Below are positions 55,873 through 64,000 of a stretch of DNA of 64,000 nucleotides, in pieces. The notes under the pieces are model-generated. The model ran no database searches and was not told the origin of the DNA. It saw only the letters and a program-made list of their open reading frames with translations. Location: assembly GCA_021401465.1 (NCBI GenBank), contig JADDMT010000035.1, forward strand, positions 124,001-188,000, read 5' to 3'. This DNA is from Teratosphaeria epicoccoides (lineage: Eukaryota > Ascomycota > Dothideomycetes > Mycosphaerellales > Teratosphaeriaceae). Made by a program: the position numbers and the translations under genes. Every line of letters starts with the position of its first letter. Within the stretch, counting starts at the first letter, position 1.

Positions 55873-58800
55873 TCACACAGCAGCCCCGTCAGCCGTCCTC
55901 AAAAACACCTCCAAACACCATTCCCTCCTCCTCTGCCCCATCGCCCTCAGCTTCTCTCCTAGATTTCTCCCATCATTATGCCTGATGACGACATCTGCGA
56001 AACATCTGGCGAGGGCAGAAGCCCTGTCTTCCTCTCTAATTCCGCCACCCGCACCACCACCACTGGCCAAAGAGCCCTGCTTTGTGAGCGTTGCAATCTT
56101 CTTGAACGTCCCGACTCTCTTCCCGGGACTCATTGGCGTAGGAGGGTGGTGCTCAGCTTCTTTGTCGAGGTGTCGTTGTTGCGCAGAGCTGACTTCAGCC
56201 ATGATGCGTTCGAGCATACTCGCAATCAAGATGAATGAGATACTGTGAGCAGGTTCCTGCGCGAGAATTTCCTGGATTGCAGTCCTGTCCTCTTCAACTC
56301 CCGGGTTACTTTTTCTCTTCTCGCCTCCCACGATGTAAGCCTCGATCTGCGTCCACAGCCCCGCTGTGATGATGCCACTAGGCATGCATCTCAGAAACAA
56401 CATAAGAAGGCTAGCGAGGACGTACAATCGTTGAATCCTCGGCATCTCCGGCGGCAAGACCGAGTTATCCAAATCCGGCGCATCGGAATCCAATGCTTCG
56501 AGCACCAGCCCTAACCCCTCTTGGAACACCTCCGTGTCTTTCTCCACCCAACACGCCTCTCCAAACGGCCAATCCGCAAAATTCTCCCAAGGCGTTCTCA
56601 ACTCTTCGTCCAAGTCCGATCGATTCGTCTGCATACTCGCTCTCCCGTCCGATGACATCCTCGAATCCGGCCTCGTCATCTCAAACTCAGCAATCACCTT
56701 GCCGGCGAGTGCTTCTACCACCTCCGTCAGCTTGAACAGCTCGCGCGGCGCAGAGAAACGTACTGGCATGTCTTCCGTGATGGGAGCCGGGCTTTTACTT
56801 TGTGGTAATCCCAAGGTGACCGCTCCCAAATCTGAGCCTCCGCTGTTTCTGTTGCTGCCTGTCGAATTGTCATTATCGCTGCCGCTGATCCTGGCACTCT
56901 TACTCGATGACGAATTCGAGGATCCGGGCTTTTGTCGCTGGAGCTTGCGCATGCCGCCTTCGGGAATCCGAACCAGTTTGTCGATTGAGTGGCCCAAGCT
57001 CGTAGCTTGCCATTCTGCCCGGACGGGAATGAAGTGGTCGCGTCCGTTGTCTACACGAAGGACTAGAATGTCATCGAGCTCTTGCATGCCTTCGTTCAAA
57101 TCGTGCGCGATCCTGACATCAAAGATGCGGATCTCCAGCTCGACCACGCACGTCTCACCAGGCTCCAGATGCAGCATCTTTGTGTTCTTCGAAGACGACG
57201 CAAAAGCTTGGTGACTGACTTTCAGGTTGATCCATTTTGGCGCGATGCCTTCAGACTGCGTGGCACCGACAGGTCGTTCGATGAAGTTGAAGCTTGCAGA
57301 GACTCGCCCGGTGTTGGCGATTGTGAGTGTCCTATGCTTCGCCTGACCCCATCTTACTGGACCAAACCATACACCTGAGAAGTTCGCCGGGTCCGTGTCC
57401 GTTTCATCGATATCATCTTGGCGATGCTTATCGACGACGACGGTAATGTTGGGACGCCCCTCGTTTTCAGCCTTGTCGAGTTCTTTCGCCACTTCGGCGT
57501 GGACTCTGGCTTTCAATTCGGGCACTACGGCGTCGTATTTGAGTACGAACACAGCATCCAATGGTTTGTGGTCGCTGCTTAGTATCCGTTGGTGTGCGGT
57601 GTAATACTCCAGCTGTATCTCATCCTCGAAGCCCTCCTTGGTGACAACCACGCCATCTTCGTTGTCATCATGTTCATCGTACTCATCGTAATCGTCATTG
57701 CCGTTCGCTCCGTCAATGTCTGGGTCGTAATCGTATAGTATCTCTTCATCATTGGGATCGTCAAGCCCACTGGCTGTCATCTCTTCATCTCGTCTTCGAA
57801 CCGCTTCTTCTCCTCGTACTTTCGCGTGATAGGCAAGTCGATCGCGTCGTGTGCGATACAAAATCCGATCGCACCAGGAAGGCGCTCGCTTCTTCTCACT
57901 AGAATCAAAGACTCCTACGCTTCCAGCATCATACTTATATGTTGGAAGAAACGTGATCGGACCTTCTCGCCATCCGTCGTGAAAAGCTTTACGTGCCTTC
58001 ATCTGCTGATGAAGCTCGTCATGGGCTAGCAAGGATGAGAGAGTAGTCTGAAGGGAGGTCGGGTCTTCGCTTGCAGCCACCTCGTCTATCAAAGTGGGCC
58101 CAGTGCTGCCGCTGCCCATCGTATCTATGCTCGAACTCGTGTCGAAGGTCGACGCTGTCGGTGAAGTGGTGGCACTTGAACCACCAGAGTTCGTGGAGCT
58201 GGTACTCTGGCTGTTGGCAACCCTCTTCTTCGTGGACTCCGTCGCACCGACCAGCTCCCTCTCGACATTCCTCGCAGACGACTGACTCAAGTCATATTCG
58301 CTGCGAGTGTGAAGCATCAACAATCTTCGTACGTCGTCGCCAGGTATTCCTTCAAGCCGGTAATTGAGATCGCCGCACCAGAAAGCAAAGTCCTCGTCGC
58401 CTATCTGCTCCCCAGACGTTTGATTGAGATTCATGGCATCTTTGATCGGTTCGAAACGTGTACGACTGATAATCTGCGCAGCATCCCAATTCCGTCGTTC
58501 CATGGCAGTCTTGTCCGCTCCTGCCGACATGTGGGAGTTGACAAAGACTAATCTGGTCGTGTCGCCAAGCACGATGCGAGCAGTGACAGCACCCTTGTTG
58601 CCCATGTAGCCAGCAATGCCCGTGCCGACAGAAGTCGTGCTGACAGACTTCACGTCTTTGGCAACATCAGGCGAAGCGTAGACGAGGAGCAGCATCCCGA
58701 TAAGCTGCTGCTCGGCTACAAGCGTATAGCCCCACGGCAAGGCATTGATCATAGCATCTTTCCACTTACTTGCGACTGACGGATCCGTGTACGGTCGTAA

Positions 58801-59328
58801 CGCTTCGGTGAACGAGTTGACATCGACAACTTCCTGTAGACCCAACACATACAATCCTACATCGCCATTGCCGGGAAGAAATCCCAGATCATTCTTTGGC
58901 ACAGTCGACTGTTTCTTCTTGTACCTAGCCTCCTGCGCCGCCACGTCTTCTCGCTCATCGTCCTTGGCTCGTCCTGGCCCTACCCCGTCCTGCTTATCCT
59001 GCAAGCTCACTCCACTCAACCCATCCGCAACCCCCTTCCCACCCACAAACCACCCGCCCACGTCTTTCTCCGCCCCCTTGTATGCCGCCACGTTCCAGCT
59101 GCCCACCTTGATCCTCACGTGCTTCGGTCGGACATACTCGGACCGTCTGGCATAGATGGCCTGAGACAAGCTGTGGTAAGCCGACTCCTGCTCCTGCTCC
59201 TGCTCCAGACGGTCCGTCGAGCTTCTCATCACCGGCGTCGTCGGGAAGGCGCCAGGGACATCTTGCAACAGACTGCCCGGATTGGTCGAGCTGGCCTTGC
59301 TCTGGGAGCGAGATCGTCTCCCCGTCAT
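55873..59328 (-). CDS. Type II inositol polyphosphate 5-phosphatase (OCRL/INPP5B-like)
   Basis: Single exon, 1151 aa from the ATG at 59328; the frame upstream begins with a TTG. The catalytic IPPc domain (about residues 70-620) has KVGSWNVAAYKG, LGLQEVVDV, FWCGDLNYRL, KRAPSWCDRILY and SSDHKPLDAVF, all needed for Mg-dependent 5-phosphate removal from PI(4,5)P2 or inositol phosphates. Insertions inside the domain are low complexity and acidic. An ASH-like domain follows (TLTIANTGRVSASFNF). The C-terminal ~300 residues resemble the RhoGAP-like domain of OCRL/INPP5B (VLPPEMPRIQRLYVLASLL). Animal relatives act on endosomal and Golgi membranes. Divergent from DCP1 across a microsatellite-bearing promoter. 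Confidence 0.9.
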   Translation of the reverse strand: MTGRRSRSQSKASSTNPGSLLQDVPGAFPTTPVMRSSTDRLEQEQEQESAYHSLSQAIYARRSEYVRPKHVRIKVGSWNVAAYKGAEKDVGGWFVGGKGVADGLSGVSLQDKQDGVGPGRAKDDEREDVAAQEARYKKKQSTVPKNDLGFLPGNGDVGLYVLGLQEVVDVNSFTEALRPYTDPSVASKWKDAMINALPWGYTLVAEQQLIGMLLLVYASPDVAKDVKSVSTTSVGTGIAGYMGNKGAVTARIVLGDTTRLVFVNSHMSAGADKTAMERRNWDAAQIISRTRFEPIKDAMNLNQTSGEQIGDEDFAFWCGDLNYRLEGIPGDDVRRLLMLHTRSEYDLSQSSARNVERELVGATESTKKRVANSQSTSSTNSGGSSATTSPTASTFDTSSSIDTMGSGSTGPTLIDEVAASEDPTSLQTTLSSLLAHDELHQQMKARKAFHDGWREGPITFLPTYKYDAGSVGVFDSSEKKRAPSWCDRILYRTRRDRLAYHAKVRGEEAVRRRDEEMTASGLDDPNDEEILYDYDPDIDGANGNDDYDEYDEHDDNEDGVVVTKEGFEDEIQLEYYTAHQRILSSDHKPLDAVFVLKYDAVVPELKARVHAEVAKELDKAENEGRPNITVVVDKHRQDDIDETDTDPANFSGVWFGPVRWGQAKHRTLTIANTGRVSASFNFIERPVGATQSEGIAPKWINLKVSHQAFASSSKNTKMLHLEPGETCVVELEIRIFDVRIAHDLNEGMQELDDILVLRVDNGRDHFIPVRAEWQATSLGHSIDKLVRIPEGGMRKLQRQKPGSSNSSSSKSARISGSDNDNSTGSNRNSGGSDLGAVTLGLPQSKSPAPITEDMPVRFSAPRELFKLTEVVEALAGKVIAEFEMTRPDSRMSSDGRASMQTNRSDLDEELRTPWENFADWPFGEACWVEKDTEVFQEGLGLVLEALDSDAPDLDNSVLPPEMPRIQRLYVLASLLMLFLRCMPSGIITAGLWTQIEAYIVGGEKRKSNPGVEEDRTAIQEILAQEPAHSISFILIASMLERIMAEVSSAQQRHLDKEAEHHPPTPMSPGKRVGTFKKIATLTKQGSLASGGGAGGGIREEDRASALARCFADVVIRHNDGRNLGEKLRAMGQRRREWCLEVFLRTADGAAV

Positions 59329-59412
59329 GGTTGTGCTGGTCGACAAATGGGCGGAGCACTACTCCGAGCTGCTCGTCGACTGGCGACCTCGTCGCCGATG
59401 ACAAATCACACT

Positions 59413-59450
<38 letters not shown>

Positions 59451-59700
59451 GCTTAGTCCCTATCGCCGGGGTCAGGTCCGCATTAATGCATTCCACAAGA
59501 CCCCAAGAATGATCGGGTACGTCATTTGACATGTGGCATGTGGAGGATCTGCCCCCCACATGGCATTGAAACCCCCATGATCTATTTTAATGTACCTTGC
59601 CCTGGCTCTCCTGGCCATCACATGCCGCGAACAAATACCAATCAATCAATATTGATCAAATGCCATGATTTCACGATAACACACACTCTCTCACCACACA
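59329..59700. promoter_or_regulatory. Divergent promoter (5-phosphatase / DCP1)
   Basis: 372 bp between the two ATGs. It carries a pure (ATC)n microsatellite at 59417-59450. No TATA box is clear. Confidence 0.45.
59417..59450 (+). repeat. (ATC)11 microsatellite
   Basis: About 11 uninterrupted ATC triplets (34 bp). It lies in the divergent promoter, about 90-120 bp upstream of the 5-phosphatase ATG. Confidence 0.95.
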
Positions 59701-60636
59701 ATGCCTCCCAAACGCCGCACCACCCGCGCCCAGAACCAACACCACCCTCATCCAACACCACAATCCGACTACGATACCGACACCGCCGCTAACCTCACCG
59801 ACGCAGGCACAGCAACTCACCTGGGCACTCCCCCCAAACGCAGCAACGAAGAACTCAACCTGACGGTCCTCCGCCGCTACCATCCCGACATCGAGCACAT
59901 TCTCTCCATCGCCCCCTTCGCCGTCGTCTACACCTTCGCGCCGCACGGCTGGGAAAAAGCCGGCATCGAGGGCAGTCTCTTCGTCTGCCAGCTACGTGGC
60001 GGGCGATATAATGTCGTAGTGCTGAATCGCAAGAGTCTGGAGAATTTTGTGGTGGAGTTGAGGGATGCGGATCGGATACAGGTTACCGAGGAGTATATCA
60101 TTATTCAGGACGCGGAAAAGGCGGGTGAGAAGAAGGAGAGTGGGATTTTTGGGTTGTGGGTTTATGCCGAGAGTGAAGGAGAGGGGAATGGGGCGAAGGA
60201 GGTGGTGGCGCAGATGATGGTGGGGTGTGCGTTGAGGGCGCAGATTAATCGGGAGGGCGTACAAGAAAACACGAAGGAGGATGAAGGGGGTGAGGGAGAA
60301 GTCGAGGGAGCGCGAGTATACGGCATGGATGGGACGACGGAGGTGCAACGGCAGATGGAGGAGGAGGAGGAGGTTATCCAGCAGCATGCCGAGCAGTCGA
60401 TGGACGTGCTGAAGCTTTTCGGCGGTAGCAAGCCAGTAGAGACGACAGAGACAACGCATGTTCAGCCTCAGCAACATACAGAGCAGCCCAAGTTCACGGC
60501 GTCGGCGGATACAGACTTCTTCCGGTCGAAGCATAGTCCAGCGGCAATCGCAGATTTGCAGACCGGGCCGCCAAATCAAGGCGTGGGCGCGCAGCAGCAG
60601 AAGCAGAATGCTTTGTTGAACTTGTTCAAGCGATGA
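59701..60636 (+). CDS. DCP1: mRNA-decapping enzyme subunit Dcp1
   Basis: Single exon, 311 aa. The EVH1-like domain (about residues 48-190) has LNLTVLRRYHPDIEHILS, FAVVYTFAPHGWEKAGIEG and FVCQLRGGRYNVVVLNRKSL, with insertions typical of filamentous fungi. The N-terminal ~45 residues are basic and disordered. A Glu/Gln-rich middle leads to a short C-terminal hydrophobic element (ALLNLFKR) that resembles the short linear motif used for partner binding. Dcp1 activates Dcp2 in removing the mRNA cap in P-bodies. The ATG at 59701 opens directly after the promoter. Confidence 0.92.
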   Translation: MPPKRRTTRAQNQHHPHPTPQSDYDTDTAANLTDAGTATHLGTPPKRSNEELNLTVLRRYHPDIEHILSIAPFAVVYTFAPHGWEKAGIEGSLFVCQLRGGRYNVVVLNRKSLENFVVELRDADRIQVTEEYIIIQDAEKAGEKKESGIFGLWVYAESEGEGNGAKEVVAQMMVGCALRAQINREGVQENTKEDEGGEGEVEGARVYGMDGTTEVQRQMEEEEEVIQQHAEQSMDVLKLFGGSKPVETTETTHVQPQQHTEQPKFTASADTDFFRSKHSPAAIADLQTGPPNQGVGAQQQKQNALLNLFKR

Positions 60637-61440
60637 GCAATCAATTGCGAAGAACGACGATTCGACTTCAAGGACGCAACCAGCATCAGCGGGAAGCTTA
60701 GCCCAGAGACCGCTACTGCTAAAGCCGTGTGGGACTGCGAAGATACTCCAGGACGTCTCGCCAAGGCGCGCAGATGCGCGCCGGTCTCAAATCAGACGCT
60801 CTTCCCCAAACCAGAGGGCAAGGATAGGAAGAGATGGCAGTGCAGACCGTTTGCCTGCCGCCGTCAGTGATGCACGGAATTTGGAGGGGCCGAATCATGG
60901 TCCTAGACTGTCATGAGCGACGAGACGGCTACGCTCGTGCGCTGTTGATTATAGCAGAGGACGTTGTGAGGGGCTACCGCGGGAGCAGAAAGGCCGAAAG
61001 TATGGAGAATGCCTGTGGCAGGTGGTAAATGGCAAATGCCATACGTATTTGGGAGTGGTGCTGCTATGCCATTCCTCAAGTCTCGCGTAATTCACTCTAT
61101 ACGTCGCACTCTTCATTTGTCCCGCTCCCATTGATGTCTTTTCAGACGCCTGATTAGATGGTGTGTCAAGGGCAGATCGACGAGCTCTGCTGATCCTGAT
61201 GCCCGTGGGATTACTAACGTGTGACGCCAAGTGAGTCTGACGTCCGCGCTGCCTCGTAGATGCAAAGTGGAGTACCAGTAACCACGGCAATCTCAGAGAG
61301 AGGGAGTCTCCGGCGTGCATACCCGCACTTGACTGTGTGAAATTCTGGTCGGGTCATCTCGCGAAAACCCGCTTTGGGCGAAGCTCGCATGTAGGCCAAA
61401 AGCCTTGAGACGCTTCGGGAGACATTATTGTGAAACCAAT
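60637..61440. other. Intergenic region between tandem plus-strand genes
   Basis: 804 bp holding the DCP1 3' UTR and the promoter of the oxygenase gene. No supported coding feature or RNA. Confidence 0.35.
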
Positions 61441-62751
61441 ATGCCACCTTCGCGTTCAGAGCCGATTTCAGCCGCCGTGGCTGCAGCCGCCACAGCAGCT
61501 TCGGTGGCGGGGTTACTGGGCGTCTTGTACTACCTGGACCTCCCGTCGTTCTGCGGCCGGGGGTTGAGATCACGACAGACAGGGCCACGACTGTACAGCG
61601 TAGATGTGAGGAAGAAGCCGTCGCTGGCGGCTTTGAAACTTCTTACACAGCAGCCAGCTCTGAAAGAAACGTACCCACTCGCCCAAGATATCCAAGAACG
61701 CGTCCCGATATACGACTGTGCGACTTTCAGACTAGACGATGAAAGCCACGTCGAGCGACTTTCAGACGAATGGAATCACATCCTCCTCTCCGGCCCTGGC
61801 GTATTCGTCCTGAAATCTTTCGTCTCGGCAGATGACCTAGATGTCGTTGACGCCGCGAACGACGCCTACGATGCTATTATCAAACGGGAAAAGGAGCACC
61901 ATGCAGACAAAGGCGACCATTTCGCCAGCTCGGGCACCAACGACAGGATCTGGAATTCCTTCTCCAAGCACGCGCTGCAGGACCCGGAAAGCTTCGTGCG
62001 GTACTACTCCAACCCGCTCTTCAGACTGGTCTGTGAAGCCTGGCTAGGACCCGCATACAGACTCACCGCGCAAGTCAACATCGTAAAACCAGGCGGCAAA
62101 GCACAAACATGCCACCGGGACTACCATCTCGGGTTCCAAACCCCAGAAGCCGTGGCCCGCTGGCCCAAAGCCATGCACCACTGCTCCCAACTCCTCACCC
62201 TGCAAGGCGCCGTAGCGCACACCGATATGCCCTGGGAATCCGGCCCGACCCGGTTGCTGCCCTTCTCCCAAATGTTCGACGCAGGTTTCCTCGCTTACCG
62301 CCTCCCCGAATTCGACGACCACTTCCTGCAGAATTACATTGCGCTCCCCCTCTCTAAAGGCGACGCCATATTCTTCAACCCCGCTCTCTTCCACGCCGCC
62401 GGCGAAAACATCACGCAGACCTCCTCCCGAAGCGCGAACCTGATTCAAGTCAGCAGCGCGTTTGGGAAGACGATGGAGACGATCGATACCGTGCCGATTG
62501 TTGAGAGGATCTGGGAGGTTTGGAGGCGGAAGTTCGAGAGGGAGGGGTGGAGTCGGGAGGTTGAGGCGTTGGTGAGGGCGACGGGGGAGGGGTATCCGTT
62601 TCCGACGAATCTGGATCGGAGGCCGCCTGCGCCGGGGGGAATGGCGCCGGGCAGTGAGCAGGACTTGTTGAGGAGGGGACTTGTGGAGGGTTGGGACCGG
62701 GACAAGATGGTGGAGGCGCTGAGGGATGTGCAGGAGAAGGGCGAGCCGTGA
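61441..62751 (+). CDS. PhyH-like dioxygenase with N-terminal membrane anchor
   Basis: Single exon, 436 aa from the ATG at 61441 (a 12-codon upstream extension opens at TTG). Residues ~9-30 (an Ala/Val-rich stretch, then LLGVLYYLDL) form a hydrophobic anchor or targeting segment. The core shows the phytanoyl-CoA dioxygenase pattern: GVFVLKSFVSADDLDVVD, QVNIVKPGGKAQTCHRDYHLG with the HxD iron pair, SGPTRLLPFSQ, and a distal His in PALFHAAGENIT. The C-terminal ~100 residues are Gly/Arg/Pro-rich. Such enzymes use Fe(II) and 2-oxoglutarate. Related fungal proteins act in secondary metabolism or lipid oxidation; the substrate is not shown. It is tandem to DCP1. Confidence 0.82.
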   Translation: MPPSRSEPISAAVAAAATAASVAGLLGVLYYLDLPSFCGRGLRSRQTGPRLYSVDVRKKPSLAALKLLTQQPALKETYPLAQDIQERVPIYDCATFRLDDESHVERLSDEWNHILLSGPGVFVLKSFVSADDLDVVDAANDAYDAIIKREKEHHADKGDHFASSGTNDRIWNSFSKHALQDPESFVRYYSNPLFRLVCEAWLGPAYRLTAQVNIVKPGGKAQTCHRDYHLGFQTPEAVARWPKAMHHCSQLLTLQGAVAHTDMPWESGPTRLLPFSQMFDAGFLAYRLPEFDDHFLQNYIALPLSKGDAIFFNPALFHAAGENITQTSSRSANLIQVSSAFGKTMETIDTVPIVERIWEVWRRKFEREGWSREVEALVRATGEGYPFPTNLDRRPPAPGGMAPGSEQDLLRRGLVEGWDRDKMVEALRDVQEKGEP

Positions 62752-63078
62752 TGATTTTAGGTAGGGTGAGAGCTGCGTGGTATCGAAGGGGGCTGGGGCC
62801 AATGCGGTCGGACTGGGCCACAGCGGTTTTGTGGGCCCTCGAGAATGAATCTGATCGTTTTGGTTATTCCTCCGTGGACGTGATGTGTGCGCGCTCCGAC
62901 CGATCCAAGGCAAGGCAGTTCCGATACACACGGAGAGCACTGGAGAGATTGACGAGCACGCCATGTCTGTCCTACCTTAGACCTTTTTGTGCCTTGTCAT
63001 GTCGGAAGCAAGGGTTGACAATGGTGTTGTTTCTGACTCGGGAGCGAAGGATCCTTCCAGCTAGTTCCGGCGGCATTA
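62752..63078. other. Convergent intergenic region
   Basis: Between the oxygenase gene (+) and the UPF0643 gene (-). Likely 3' UTRs. Confidence 0.4.
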
Positions 63079-63861
63079 CTACGACATTTCCTCCAGCCAC
63101 CATCTCTCTCCTCCTTCACCAATCACGAATCGGTATGTGAAGAAGTTGATCTGGTCATACATTTCTCCCGCGGCTGCTCGCGCCCGGGCATGCCAGGGCC
63201 CTCTTCCACCTGCGCGAGCATCCTCTCTGCTCCTCCAGATACCTGCAAAACGTGTCAGCAACCACGCAGGCTCCGACAATCCCTTTGACGCACAAGTAGC
63301 CAGATTCCGTCTTTCATTGTCACACTCTCCGAACCAGTACTTTAGTAAGCCGCCGCTTTCACAGGCCTCACGATGGCTTTCCTGGTCCAGCTTGCCGAGC
63401 CAATCTCGGTCAATTCCGTGCTTCAGTGTGGAGCGGAAGATCACGACATAGAATTCGTGACGCTGCCATTCGGCGTCTGCTTCTCTCGCAAGAGTTCTGA
63501 GATTCAGAAACACCCCATCCCAATTGAAGGCGTCGAGGTAAGGTGCGGTTGCATAGTCCTGCCGGATTGGCGCCAGCGTTGTGAGTGCAAGCGCCAACAG
63601 TCGGGACGAGATGGGCAGGTCGGTGAGGTCGAGTGTGTTGTGCTGGTCTGTGTAAGGAGAGCTGACGAGGTTGGTATGAATGAACAGTTTGCTAGAGATC
63701 AGATCGCATTGAGCGAGCTGGGTCATGTTATCGGAGTCTTCGTTGAATGTTCGTTGATTCTCTGCTCGTGCTGGGCGCAAGAGAGTCTGGTGTCCTGTTG
63801 CAACAGCGTTGAGATGATCCCTTGCCGCAGGACGGTGCAACGTAGCGGTCAGCGCCGCCAT
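63079..63861 (-). CDS. UPF0643-type protein
   Basis: Single exon as seen, 260 aa from the ATG at 63861. The frame stays open further upstream to 63987 but without an ATG, so a different first exon just beyond or within the window edge is possible. The protein has the conserved ALTTLAPIRQDYATAPYLDA and FNWDGVF segments and the charged RHEFYVVIFRSTLKHGIDRDW run of the fungal UPF0643 family (S. pombe PB2B2.08-like). No biochemical activity is established for the family. No signal peptide or membrane helix is seen in this part. Confidence 0.75.
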   Translation of the reverse strand: MAALTATLHRPAARDHLNAVATGHQTLLRPARAENQRTFNEDSDNMTQLAQCDLISSKLFIHTNLVSSPYTDQHNTLDLTDLPISSRLLALALTTLAPIRQDYATAPYLDAFNWDGVFLNLRTLAREADAEWQRHEFYVVIFRSTLKHGIDRDWLGKLDQESHREACESGGLLKYWFGECDNERRNLATCASKGLSEPAWLLTRFAGIWRSREDARAGGRGPWHARARAAAGEMYDQINFFTYRFVIGEGGERWWLEEMS

Positions 63862-64000
63862 GATGTTTCGATGGGACTGCCGTCTTCCGCTGTATAGACA
63901 AGCTGCTACGAAGACCCCATCGACTATCTCAGGAGAGGACTGCTGGGCGATGCTGTTGGTTGATCGTTGCGGCCGAACGAGTGACAACGCCGTTGATTGC

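Noticed and set aside
58428..58500. tRNA B-box-like GGTTCGAAAC
   Set aside because: It lies inside the 5-phosphatase coding sequence with no cloverleaf around it.
62044..62964. 306-codon minus-strand ORF opposite the PhyH-like gene
   Set aside because: Antisense shadow of a strongly biased coding sequence; composition is Pro/Arg-rich and no start or motif supports it.

Overview
The window is fungal nuclear DNA from a filamentous ascomycete (Pezizomycotina). Genes are dense, on both strands, and interrupted by short introns (about 45-75 nt, GTRNGT donors, CTAAC/CTGAC-like branch sites). It encodes fungal hallmarks: a Zn2Cys6 regulator, Cla4-type PAK with PH domain, Erg3, a GPI-anchored GH78-like protein and a Cip2-like RRM/R3H protein. 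Protein style suggests Dothideomycetes, possibly an extremotolerant Capnodiales/Mycosphaerellales relative; that placement is inference. I see no rRNA, tRNA, CRISPR or intact transposon. Exon boundaries below were worked out by hand from splice signals, reading frame and family conservation.  Layout, left to right: a 7-TM DUF4203 protein (142-3460, +); a small DUF2423 nucleolar-type protein (4087-4527, -), divergent from a SIZ/PIAS SUMO ligase (5086-7283, +); a possible 45-aa micro-protein (8263-8400, -); a secreted 14-residue tandem-repeat protein (9131-9619, -); the GTPase Rbg2/DRG2 with four tiny 5' exons (10171-11557, -), divergent from a wax-synthase-like acyltransferase (11939-13558, +); a homoserine kinase::AIR synthase fusion (13664-15896, -); an MFS sugar transporter (16661-18506, +) converging on a Zn2Cys6 regulator (18625-20924, -); a MOSC protein (21360-22481, +); a small unknown gene (22678-23044, +); mitochondrial SSB (23337-23925, +).  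Then come a sparse 2.6-kb stretch, a Hal/Oca2-type kinase (26571-28159, +), a 3.9-kb sparse stretch, the RRM/R3H protein (32045-33898, +), a small Gly/Tyr/Met-rich gene (35729-36058, +), Erg3 (36517-37697, -), an unknown ORF (39080-39595, +), Cla4 (41507-44182, +), a large protein with a fungal NACHT-associated-type N-terminus (44738-47523, -), Vps45 (48768-50755, -), a PhyH-type dioxygenase (51400-52362, +), the GH78-like protein (52736-54941, +), a type II inositol 5-phosphatase (55873-59328, -) divergent from Dcp1 (59701-60636, +), a second PhyH-like oxygenase (61441-62751, +) and a UPF0643-type protein (63079-63861, -).  Most genes are housekeeping (SUMOylation, translation GTPase, mtDNA, ergosterol, polarity, vacuolar sorting, mRNA decay) and form no single pathway. 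The accessory items most worth attention are (i) the repeat protein, which looks like an uncharacterised peptide precursor or repeat-built secreted protein, and (ii) the in-frame fusion of two complete enzymes from unrelated pathways, threonine and purine synthesis.
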